This document shows, one piece after another, positions 53,907 through 61,657 of a stretch of DNA of 64,000 nucleotides (within the stretch, counting starts at the first letter, position 1; every line of letters starts with the position of its first letter). Under the pieces are notes generated by a model. It was not told the origin of the DNA, made no database searches, and saw only the letters and a list, made by a program, of their open reading frames with translations. This stretch comes from an uncultured Chloroflexales bacterium. GTDB taxonomy: Bacteria; Chloroflexota; Chloroflexia; Chloroflexales; Chloroflexaceae. Both the position numbers and the translations under genes were made by a program. The stretch spans positions 42,670 to 106,669 of the forward strand of contig CALCJV010000022.1 in assembly GCA_937967405.1 (NCBI GenBank). Reading direction: 5' to 3'.

Positions 53907-55019
53907 TTGATCAAACCTACCCCTCCCCCAAGCCTGACCCCCGCGCATCAACCGGAGCCTGCGCCCACCCCGCCCGCCCCGCCACGTGAGGTCTTCTTGC
54001 AGGTGCGTGGCTTAAAGACGCACTTCTTTACCGAACGTGGGGTGGTGCACGCCGTAGATGGGGTTGACCTAGAGCTACGACGCGGCGAAACGCTCGGGAT
54101 TGTCGGTGAGAGTGGCAGCGGCAAAAGTGTCACCTCCCTCTCGATTATGCGCCTGATCGAATCACCCGGCGAGATTGTCGCGGGTGAAATTTTGTTGGAT
54201 GGCGTAGACCTGCTCAAGCTGAATGAGGAGGAGATGCGTAGCATTCGCGGCAATCGGATTGCGATGGTTTTTCAGCAGCCCACCACCTACCTCAATCCGG
54301 TCTTCAAAGCGGGCGATCAGATTGCCGAGTCGCTCAAAATCCACCGCAACCTGAACGATAGCGAAGCCCACGAACAGGCGATCCGCCTGCTTGAGCAAGT
54401 GGGCTTGCCCGATCCGGCCCGCCGCGCCCGCCAATATCCGCACGAACTCTCCGGTGGGCAGTGCCAGCGTGTAATGATTGCCATGGCCTTGGCGTGCAAC
54501 CCAGAGCTACTGATTGCCGACGAGCCAACCACCGCCCTCGATGTGACGATCCAAGCCCAGATTCTCGACTTGATGCGGGCATTGCGAACAGGCATAGATA
54601 CTTCAATCATCTTGATAACCCACGATATGGGCGTGATCGCCGAAATGGCCGACCGCGTCGCGGTGATGTATGCGGGCCAGATCGTCGAGTACGCCGATGT
54701 CTACAGCCTGTTTGAGTCACCCAAACACCCCTATACCCAAGGCTTGCTCGGCTCGATGCCGCAGCTAGGCGAGGTGCGCGAGAAGCTACAGGTGATTCGA
54801 GGTGTCGTGCCCAGCCTGATTAACCCACCCACCGGCTGCCGCTTTGCGGATCGCTGCGACTACCGCTTCGAGCGGTGCGAGCAGCCCCCGCCGCTGATCC
54901 AGCTTAGTGATCAGCGCGAGGTACGCTGCTGGCTCTACGCCGATCAGCACACTCTGCCCGCCACAGCTCCGGACTCCACCGCCGCCAGTGTCGCCCTAGA
55001 AACAGGAGCCAGCGCATGA
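53907..55019 (+). CDS. Peptide ABC transporter ATPase (DppD/OppD-like)
   Basis: 370 aa. TTG start at 53907, well spaced from AAGGA. A Pro-rich 30-residue lead precedes the ABC domain: Walker [17 protein letters not shown]-loop [12 protein letters not shown], signature [11 protein letters not shown], Walker [14 protein letters not shown]-loop [11 protein letters not shown]-like ILITHDMGV. The C-terminal oligopeptide-transporter extension has the Cys cluster [19 protein letters not shown], which binds an Fe-S cluster in some homologues. Overlaps the next ATPase gene by ATGA. Confidence 0.95.
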   Translation: MIKPTPPPSLTPAHQPEPAPTPPAPPREVFLQVRGLKTHFFTERGVVHAVDGVDLELRRGETLGIVGESGSGKSVTSLSIMRLIESPGEIVAGEILLDGVDLLKLNEEEMRSIRGNRIAMVFQQPTTYLNPVFKAGDQIAESLKIHRNLNDSEAHEQAIRLLEQVGLPDPARRARQYPHELSGGQCQRVMIAMALACNPELLIADEPTTALDVTIQAQILDLMRALRTGIDTSIILITHDMGVIAEMADRVAVMYAGQIVEYADVYSLFESPKHPYTQGLLGSMPQLGEVREKLQVIRGVVPSLINPPTGCRFADRCDYRFERCEQPPPLIQLSDQREVRCWLYADQHTLPATAPDSTAASVALETGASA

Positions 55020-56092
55020 GCGATGTTGAACAGATACCCACGAGGGTGGCCCCTACCCAGCCCGCAGCTGGGCCTATGGCTGCTACGCAGAGCAAACCGC
55101 CAGACCCGATTCTTGATGTCCGCAACCTGAAGAAACACTTCCCCGTCAAGGGTGGGCTGTTGCGGCGTACCGTTGCCCACGTTAAAGCCGTAGATGGGGT
55201 CAGCTTTACCATGCAGCGCGGCGAAACGCTCGGCTTGGTGGGCGAAAGCGGCTGTGGCAAAACCACTGTCGGGCGCACGATTCTGCGCCTCGAAAAAGCG
55301 ACCGCAGGCGAGGTCTGGTTTGAGGGGCGCGATATTCTCAAGCTCTCTATCTGGCATCTTAAGGCTCTGCGACGCGACATGCAGATTATCTTTCAAGACC
55401 CGTACTCTTCGCTCGATCCACGTATCCCCGTTGGTGAGAGCATCGCCGAAGGGCTGCTTATTCACGGCATCGGCACTAAGCAAGAGCGCGAGGAAAAAGT
55501 CCGCGAGGCCCTGCTGCGGGTCGGCTTGCACCCCTCCAGTATGCAACGCTTCCCGCACCAGTTTTCGGGCGGGCAACGCCAGCGCATCGGCATTGCGCGG
55601 GCCCTTGTAATGGAACCGAAGCTGATTATCGCCGATGAGCCAGTCTCCGCTCTGGACGTGAGCGTGCAGTCGCAGGTGCTGAACCTGATGCGCGAATTGC
55701 AGCAGGAGTTCGGGCTAACGTACCTGTTTATCGCCCACAATTTGAGCGTGGTGGAACACATCAGTGATCGCGTGGCGGTGATGTATCTGGGCAAAATTGT
55801 TGAGCTAGCGGATCGCAAGCAGCTGTTCAGTGTCTCGCGCCACCCCTACTCAAAGGCATTGATCTCGGCGATTCCAGTTGCCAACCCCAAAATCCGCCGC
55901 CAGCGCATCATCCTTGAAGGCGATGTGCCTAGCCCGCTCAATCCACCTTCGGGCTGCCGCTTCCACCCACGCTGCTGGATGGCACAGGAGATTTGTCGCA
56001 CCGTCGAGCCGCCGCTTGAAGAGAAGGTGCCGGGGCACTGGGCCGCGTGCCACTTCGCCAACGATGTTGCCGCGAGCCTGCCGCACAAGTAG
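55016..56092 (+). CDS. Peptide ABC transporter ATPase (DppF/OppF-like)
   Basis: 358 aa, second ATPase of the heterodimer. Walker [17 protein letters not shown]-loop [13 protein letters not shown], signature [17 protein letters not shown], Walker [16 protein letters not shown]-loop [14 protein letters not shown]. The C-terminal tail carries [21 protein letters not shown], again a Cys cluster. Start codon overlaps DppD stop. Last transporter gene; alanine racemase follows after 85 bp that include AGGTG/CACCT repeat words. Confidence 0.95.
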   Translation: MSDVEQIPTRVAPTQPAAGPMAATQSKPPDPILDVRNLKKHFPVKGGLLRRTVAHVKAVDGVSFTMQRGETLGLVGESGCGKTTVGRTILRLEKATAGEVWFEGRDILKLSIWHLKALRRDMQIIFQDPYSSLDPRIPVGESIAEGLLIHGIGTKQEREEKVREALLRVGLHPSSMQRFPHQFSGGQRQRIGIARALVMEPKLIIADEPVSALDVSVQSQVLNLMRELQQEFGLTYLFIAHNLSVVEHISDRVAVMYLGKIVELADRKQLFSVSRHPYSKALISAIPVANPKIRRQRIILEGDVPSPLNPPSGCRFHPRCWMAQEICRTVEPPLEEKVPGHWAACHFANDVAASLPHK

Positions 56093-56096
56093 GAGC

Positions 56097-56162
56097 TAGT
56101 GTCAGGTGCTAGGTTTTAGGGAGCAGGATGAGTCACCGCACATCCGGCACCTGCATCCTAGA
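56097..56162. repeat. AGGTG/CACCT repeat words between dppF-like gene and alr
   Basis: TGTCAGGTGCTAGGTTTTAGG lies on the left and GGCACCTGCATCCTAG on the right, the same polarity as the islands at 27.5-29.1 kb. AGGATG and CATCCT can pair. A minimal member of the dispersed family. Confidence 0.5.
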
Positions 56163-56177
56163 CGGCAAGGAGCAGCC

Positions 56178-57335
56178 ATGCCCAACACCCGCCCGACGTG
56201 GATCGAACTTGACCTTGCCGCCGCCGCACACAACATACGCCGCCTGCGCCAGATCGCCGGGGTTGCCGTGATGGCCGTCGTCAAAGCCAATGCGTATGGG
56301 CACGATGCCCCCCTGCTCGCCCGCACCTTCCTTGAGCATGGCGCAGCACAACTCGCAGTAGCGACGGTGGGCGAGGCGCACAGCCTGCGCGAGGCGGGCA
56401 TCACTGCGCCGATCATGATCCTCGGCTATATACCGGCGTGGCAAGCGGCAGAGGCCGTAGCTCTGCGCCTGACGTGTGCCGTATATGATTGGGAGATCGC
56501 CCGCGCCCTTGCCCGCGCCGCCAGCGATCAGGATTGGCGCGTGCCGGTCCATATCAAGGTGGATACGGGCATGAGCCGCTTGGGGCTGTATCACGCCGAT
56601 CCGGCGATGCTGGCAGCCGATGTGGTCGCGTTTATCCGCGCTCTGCACGCGCTACCCACGCTGCACGTCGAGGGGCTGTTTACCCACTTTGCCACTGCCG
56701 ACGAAGCCGACTTGAGCTATGCTGAAGGGCAGCTGGCCCGCTTCGCACCGGTGCTCGCGGCAGTCACGGCGGCGGGCGTGCGCCCACCCGTGATCCACGC
56801 CGCGAATAGTGCCGCCACCCTGCGCCTGCCCGCCGCTCGCTTCGATCTGGTGCGGCCCGGCATTGCTTGCTACGGCTTGCACCCCTCTGGCGATACGCTG
56901 CTCCCACCCGATTTCCAGCCTGTCCTCACGCTGGCCAGCGAGATCGCCCACGTCAAGCTAGTTGCAGCGGGCACGCCTGCGTCGTATGGCTGTACGTGGG
57001 TTGCAGCACGCCCATCATTGCTGGTGACGCTGCCGCTCGGCTATGCCGATGGGCTGCGCCGCACCCCAGCATGGCGCGAGGTTCTCATCTGCGGGCAGCG
57101 TGCACCGATTGTCGGGCGCGTGTGTATGGATTATGTGCTTGTGGATGCAACCGATGTTGTCAGCCCGCAACCGTTGCGCTGTGGCGATCCGGTGGTGCTG
57201 ATCGGCGGACAATACGATCCCCACACCGGCACACTGAAACGGATCACTGCCGAAGAGGTAGCAGGCTGGCTTGGCACCATCAATTACGAAGTCACCTCAA
57301 TGCTGATGGCTCGCATTCCGCGTGTAGTCAGCTAG
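56178..57335 (+). CDS. alr: Alanine racemase
   Basis: PLP enzyme supplying D-Ala for peptidoglycan. 385 aa from ATG 56178 (AAGGAGCAGCC upstream). The PLP Lys is in AVVKANAYGHD (~40); VKVDTGMSRLG-like HIKVDTGMSRLG, FTHFATADE, VRPGIACYGLHPS, and the catalytic Tyr in LPLGYADGLRR are present, as is GRVCMDYVLVD. Placement after a peptide importer may link peptide salvage to D-amino-acid metabolism (inference). Confidence 0.96.
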   Translation: MPNTRPTWIELDLAAAAHNIRRLRQIAGVAVMAVVKANAYGHDAPLLARTFLEHGAAQLAVATVGEAHSLREAGITAPIMILGYIPAWQAAEAVALRLTCAVYDWEIARALARAASDQDWRVPVHIKVDTGMSRLGLYHADPAMLAADVVAFIRALHALPTLHVEGLFTHFATADEADLSYAEGQLARFAPVLAAVTAAGVRPPVIHAANSAATLRLPAARFDLVRPGIACYGLHPSGDTLLPPDFQPVLTLASEIAHVKLVAAGTPASYGCTWVAARPSLLVTLPLGYADGLRRTPAWREVLICGQRAPIVGRVCMDYVLVDATDVVSPQPLRCGDPVVLIGGQYDPHTGTLKRITAEEVAGWLGTINYEVTSMLMARIPRVVS

Positions 57336-57390
57336 ACAATGAGCGTTTGAAGTAGACCGTCGCCACACACAGAAAGGACGCTTTCATTCC

Positions 57391-58500
57391 ATGCAGACAC
57401 CGACTCATCCTTGGCGCACAGTGCTTATGGTGTTCGTGCTGATTGTGGGCACACTCGCTAGTGCGGGCTGTGCGGGTCTCGCCTCACCACTAGCAGGTTC
57501 TGGGGGCAATGCGCCGCTAGCAGCAGGCAGTGCCGCGAACGCACCGGACGTGCCCGACGTACCGGACGTGAATGATCCGCGCCTCACGATTACCAAAGCT
57601 GATCTGGTCAATCCAACTACGCTCAGCATTGTCGCGCAGGCCCAAGCTATTCCCGATGGCACAGAACTGCGCCTCGATCTGCTCGCCGCCGATCAGCCTA
57701 CGGCATGGCTCGCCGAAGATGCAACCACCGTGCACGTGGCCGATGGGCGCATCAACGTGCGAGCCACACGCCGCGCTGATGCCGCCGCCCTCGATTGCAG
57801 CCAGCCGCTTGCGATACGCTTGAGCGGACAAGTCAACGGTACAACCCTTGAGCCAACCTACGCCCTCACGATCCCCGCGATCTACCAAGCGGAGGTATGC
57901 CTGCCGCCGCAAGCGATCCGCATCGCGGTTGGCAATGGCGGCAATGTGCGCGACGCGCCATCAGGTGCAGCCCCAATCATCGGGCAGATCACCTTGGGGC
58001 AAGAGGTGGCCGTGCTAGGGCGATTGGCAGATGGGGACTGGTATCTGCTCCGCACCAGCGATGGAAGAGAAGGCTGGGCGGCCCACGCCGCACTTAGCCC
58101 GCCCGAAGCACAGGTAGCGGAGCTACCCGTGTTAGCTCCCCGCAACCGCACGGCTACCAGCCGTTCCACACCACCGCCCCCCGCACCGGCTGCGCCAGCC
58201 CCGATCCCCGCCGAGATTGACGGCATACCTACGATTGCGGCCGCTGAGCTACCCCCCGAAGCGCGGGAGACCATGCGCCTGATCGCCCGCGGGGGGCCCT
58301 TTCCCTACAGCAAAGATGGCACAATCTTCCAGAATCGGGAACGCCTGCTCCCCCTCCGGCCCGCAGGCTACTACCGCGAATACACCGTTCCCACACCCGG
58401 CGCATCGAACCGCGGGGCCCGCCGCATCGTTAGTGGCAATTCCGGCGAACTGTACTACACCGCCGATCACTACGCCAGTTTTCGGCGCATTGTCGAGTGA
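57391..58500 (+). CDS. Secreted guanyl-specific RNase lipoprotein (RNase Sa/barnase type) with SH3 domain
   Basis: 369 aa. Signal peptide and lipobox LASAGC (Cys27), then a linker with PDVPDVPDV repeats and a beta-rich domain. A bacterial SH3 domain (~175-245, GGNVRDAPSGAAPIIGQITLG, WYLLRTSDGREGWAA) and a Pro-rich spacer follow. The last ~90 residues are an RNase N1/T1-superfamily domain: IARGGPFPYSKDGTIFQNRE with the catalytic Glu, GYYREYTVPTPGASNRGARRIVSG with the Arg, and YTADHYASFRRI with the His. All three catalytic positions look intact. The next gene is a barstar-type inhibitor. Confidence 0.9.
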   Translation: MQTPTHPWRTVLMVFVLIVGTLASAGCAGLASPLAGSGGNAPLAAGSAANAPDVPDVPDVNDPRLTITKADLVNPTTLSIVAQAQAIPDGTELRLDLLAADQPTAWLAEDATTVHVADGRINVRATRRADAAALDCSQPLAIRLSGQVNGTTLEPTYALTIPAIYQAEVCLPPQAIRIAVGNGGNVRDAPSGAAPIIGQITLGQEVAVLGRLADGDWYLLRTSDGREGWAAHAALSPPEAQVAELPVLAPRNRTATSRSTPPPPAPAAPAPIPAEIDGIPTIAAAELPPEARETMRLIARGGPFPYSKDGTIFQNRERLLPLRPAGYYREYTVPTPGASNRGARRIVSGNSGELYYTADHYASFRRIVE

Positions 58501-58515
58501 GTAAAGGATAGGGAC

Positions 58516-59061
58516 GTGCAAGAACATACCGATGAATCCATGAACAATCTCGAAGAACTTTTCTATAGCGGTTACGAATCAGGGGTATACGTCCCTAGAT
58601 ATACCCTCAACTTGGACGAGCTACGCGCACAGGCACTGCCTGAGCATGTGTTTGTTGCCCATGTGGATGGGGTTGAGTTGCACACCAAAGCCGATTTTTT
58701 GGCGGCAATGGCCCGCGAATTCCAGTTTCCCGATTATTTTGGCATGAACTGGGATGCGCTCGAAGAATGCCTCACCGATCTAGAATGGCTCCCAGCATCC
58801 GGCTATGTGCTGCTCTATGACAACTGCGATCAGTTTGGGGAGCGTGACGAAGACGCTTGGCGGACTTCACTCACCATCTTGCATGCTGCCGCTGATTATT
58901 GGGAAACAGCCGGACGGCGTTTCTTCGTGCTGCTGCGCTACACTCGTTTCGGCGATACAGACGAGCTAGAAGCGGAGCAGTTGCAAGCCGGGCCCGAAGA
59001 ACAAGAACACAAACAGGCTACACAGCAGCAGCAACAGCACAAACAAGACGACACTGGCTAG
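58516..59061 (+). CDS. Barstar-family RNase inhibitor with Gln-rich tail
   Basis: 181 aa from GTG 58516 (AAAGGATAGGGAC upstream) or ~173 from ATG 58540. The fold is given by VFVAHVDGVELHTKADFLAAMA, FQFPDYFGMNWDALEECLTDLEWL (the RNase-binding helix and loop) and YVLLYDNCDQF. It lies 15 bp after the RNase gene, making a toxin/inhibitor pair that protects the producer cytosol. The C-terminal ~35 residues (EEQEHKQATQQQQQHKQ) are unlike other barstars; they overlap the antisense pseudokinase gene by 96 bp. Confidence 0.92.
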   Translation: MQEHTDESMNNLEELFYSGYESGVYVPRYTLNLDELRAQALPEHVFVAHVDGVELHTKADFLAAMAREFQFPDYFGMNWDALEECLTDLEWLPASGYVLLYDNCDQFGERDEDAWRTSLTILHAAADYWETAGRRFFVLLRYTRFGDTDELEAEQLQAGPEEQEHKQATQQQQQHKQDDTG

Positions 59062-60144
59062 CACCAGACAGGTGCTGTTGGCAGCGGGCGCGGTGGCATC
59101 GCTGCTGGCGGGGACAGGCGCACCAAACGGCGCATACGGAGCAGGCGGTGGCGGCGATACCAGCCGTGCGGATGCTGTGCTGTTTGGGGCCTCAAGCGCA
59201 GGTACGGGAGGTGTGGCCATGCGGATCGTTTCCGGTGCAGGTGCGGTATCTGTGAGCGGCACACGTGCGGGCGGCGGATCCAGCGCGGCTGGGCTAGTGG
59301 CAGGGCTAGCTACGGCTTCGCGTTGCTCGGTTGGCCCAAGCAGGCGCACGATCTGCAATGCCCGCAGCAACTCGCTGGGGCTGTTGTAGCGCGTGTATGG
59401 GGCCATGGACAGCGCACGTTCTAGCACGCGGTCGTGCAGGGGCGACAGCAACGGATTGAGGCTGCTCGGCGGATTGAGCTGCATGCCTGCCTCACGCTGG
59501 GCCGCAGAGAGCGGGAGCCAGCCCGTAAGCAGGTAGTACAGCACCCCCCCAAGCGCATACATATCGCTGGCACGGGTCGGGGTAGTATCGGGCTGGGCTA
59601 GCTCTGGAGCGCGATAGGGCGTATCGGTAGCAGCAAGCGGGCGGATCAGGGCGAAGGGCGCAAGGCGCGGCTGCTGATCAGCCGCAATCCAGATGTCCGA
59701 GCTGTGCACCTCGCCCACAAGCAGTGCAGTCGGCTGGCTGTGTAGCTGCCCGAACAGGTGCAGCAGGGCTTCGATGCGCGGCATGCCGACATCAAGCTCG
59801 CCGCCCAAGCCGGGCAACAGCTCCCGCGCCGTCGTATGCATATCGCTGCCACCGAGATCACCCACCACCATATACACCGTCTGCCCCGCACTGAAGGTAT
59901 CGAGCAGCGGGAGCAGCGCAGGCGATTGCACTGCTTGCAGCGCGGCGGCAATCTGGAGCGTGTGCTGCTGGGTTACTTGGTCAGGTTGCTCGCAGGCCGC
60001 GATCAAGAGCGGCGTTTCAGTGCTATCCGGCTGTGCTTGATCGGCCACCCGATAGGCACGGTAGATCAGACAGCCGGGCTGGTCTTCCAGCACATAGCCG
60101 ATGCGGTAGCGATCCGCAAGGATGTTGTTCAGGTCAAGTGTCAC
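58966..60144 (-). CDS. Protein-kinase-like pseudokinase with C-terminal membrane anchor
   Basis: 392 aa. The kinase fold is seen in DRYRIGYVLEDQPGCLIYRAYR (degenerate glycine loop), TPYRAPELAQ (APE motif) and ASDMYALGGVLYYLLTGWLPL (helix F). The HRDLKPxN catalytic loop is replaced by GEVHSSDIWIA and DFG by LAPFAL, and the VAIK-type Lys is not evident, so phosphotransfer is unlikely. A Pro/Ala-rich linker leads to a membrane helix CLVLASVVLFVLLLLLCSLFVFLFF at the C-terminus. Convergent with the barstar gene; the helix is encoded on the strand opposite the Gln-rich tail. 4 bp from the desaturase gene. Confidence 0.78.
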   Translation of the reverse strand: MTLDLNNILADRYRIGYVLEDQPGCLIYRAYRVADQAQPDSTETPLLIAACEQPDQVTQQHTLQIAAALQAVQSPALLPLLDTFSAGQTVYMVVGDLGGSDMHTTARELLPGLGGELDVGMPRIEALLHLFGQLHSQPTALLVGEVHSSDIWIAADQQPRLAPFALIRPLAATDTPYRAPELAQPDTTPTRASDMYALGGVLYYLLTGWLPLSAAQREAGMQLNPPSSLNPLLSPLHDRVLERALSMAPYTRYNSPSELLRALQIVRLLGPTEQREAVASPATSPAALDPPPARVPLTDTAPAPETIRMATPPVPALEAPNSTASARLVSPPPPAPYAPFGAPVPASSDATAPAANSTCLVLASVVLFVLLLLLCSLFVFLFFGPGLQLLRF

Positions 60145-60148
60145 AGCA

Positions 60149-61537
60149 TTAGCTCAACGCAGGCGCACAGACTGCACCAGCATGCTGCACGTGCTGCACA
60201 TAGCGTTCGACCCGATCTACGCAGCGTAAGCCACTCCGCACCGCGCCTTCAATCGAGGCGAGGAACTCCTGCTGGGTGTAATCGCCTGCGAGGAAGAAGT
60301 TGGGCACAGGCGTGGCCTGATCGGGGCGATACTGATCTACACCGGGTCGTGCTTGGTAGACCGAATTGGGGATCCGCACAATGGTGTACTTCTTGAGCTT
60401 GGCTTCGGCCGCAATCGGGTGCAGGCGCACAAAATCAGCCATCACGTGCTGGACAATCGCTTCATCATCCAGCTTGATCAGCGTATCGGCGGGCGCAACC
60501 ACAAACTGCACGATGCTTGGCCCGCCTGTGCTGTAATCAGGAGCGACATTAGCCATATCCGCATACACGCTAATATCGGTGTGCGAGCTAAACAGCAGGT
60601 GGTTCACGCCCGTCACTTGGCGGTCAAAGAAGAACTGCAAGGTAATCACTGGGCGACCCTTGAGGTGGCGCAGGTCAGCGAAGTAGTCCATCTCGCGCAG
60701 GGCCTCAGGCAAGACCTTCCGCAGGCTATGCACGGGCATGGCCGAGATGTACACATCGCCGCGCACGATGCTGCCATCATCGAGCACAAAACCATCCACG
60801 TTGTTGGAGATCGGCTCATAGATTATATCCACCACTTTGCGGTTCAGCTCCACTCTACCGCCGCGTGCCTCTAGCTTGGCGATCAGTGGCTCCCAGATGC
60901 GCGTGTGCGGCGAGCCTTTGACGAGGGCCATTTTGGATGCGTCGGTCTCTTGGGCAAAACGCATCAGCGCAGTGAGCATTAGCTTAGCCGACACATCTTC
61001 AGTGCGGGCAAAGTTCAGCGCAAGGGCCATCGTGTCCATCACATCGCGCAATGCCCGCTCACCCATGCCGTGCCGCAAATGCCACGAGGCGTAGCTTTCG
61101 TAATCTTGCCGATCAATGTAGGCTTGGTCACCGAAGATGGGCTGGAGCAGGCCCACAGCCACGCGCAGCTTATCTTTGAGCGGAAGTAGCTTGCTGATTG
61201 CCACACCGGCCAGCCCATTGAGCGGCGCGGGCAAGCCGGGCACAAATTTGATTGGAGCTAACCCGTGTTCGGGCGAGGCGAAAATCATCTCAGCCGTGCG
61301 CCAGTCAAACGTATCGTTAAGGTCATTTTGATCGAGAAACTTGAGCAGATTATGGTAGGCTCCAAAAAAGACGTGTAAGCCACTTTCAACCCAGTCGCCA
61401 TCGGCATCTTTCCACGCCGACACCTTGCCGCCGGGAACGTGCCGCTTCTCCAATACGATGATTTCATGCCCTTGCCGCGCCAGTTGGGTAGCGGCAACCA
61501 TTCCGGCGGGGCCTGCTCCTGCAATGATAATACGCAT
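60149..61537 (-). CDS. Plant-type phytoene desaturase-like FAD oxidoreductase
   Basis: About 462 aa from ATG 61537; the track's longer start is unsupported. FAD-binding MRIIIAGAGPAGMVAATQLARQG and EKRHVPGGKVSAWKDADGDWVESGLHVFFGAYHNLL open the protein. FFLAGDYTQQEFLASIEGAVRSG closes it. These match the CrtP/PDS and zeta-carotene desaturase class (cyanobacteria/plants) more than bacterial CrtI. A role in carotenoid dehydrogenation is probable; isoprenoid relatives are possible. No other crt gene is in the window. Confidence 0.85.
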   Translation of the reverse strand: MRIIIAGAGPAGMVAATQLARQGHEIIVLEKRHVPGGKVSAWKDADGDWVESGLHVFFGAYHNLLKFLDQNDLNDTFDWRTAEMIFASPEHGLAPIKFVPGLPAPLNGLAGVAISKLLPLKDKLRVAVGLLQPIFGDQAYIDRQDYESYASWHLRHGMGERALRDVMDTMALALNFARTEDVSAKLMLTALMRFAQETDASKMALVKGSPHTRIWEPLIAKLEARGGRVELNRKVVDIIYEPISNNVDGFVLDDGSIVRGDVYISAMPVHSLRKVLPEALREMDYFADLRHLKGRPVITLQFFFDRQVTGVNHLLFSSHTDISVYADMANVAPDYSTGGPSIVQFVVAPADTLIKLDDEAIVQHVMADFVRLHPIAAEAKLKKYTIVRIPNSVYQARPGVDQYRPDQATPVPNFFLAGDYTQQEFLASIEGAVRSGLRCVDRVERYVQHVQHAGAVCAPALS

Positions 61538-61657
61538 CTCGGTTATTCTTTCCAGACTAAGGCGAATTGTTTCAATCTGTTCTTGCCTCACGCACTCTCT
61601 TGCTTTATAGCACGATTACGCATGCCGCGCAAGCCCAGCATCCCTGCCATCCACCCC

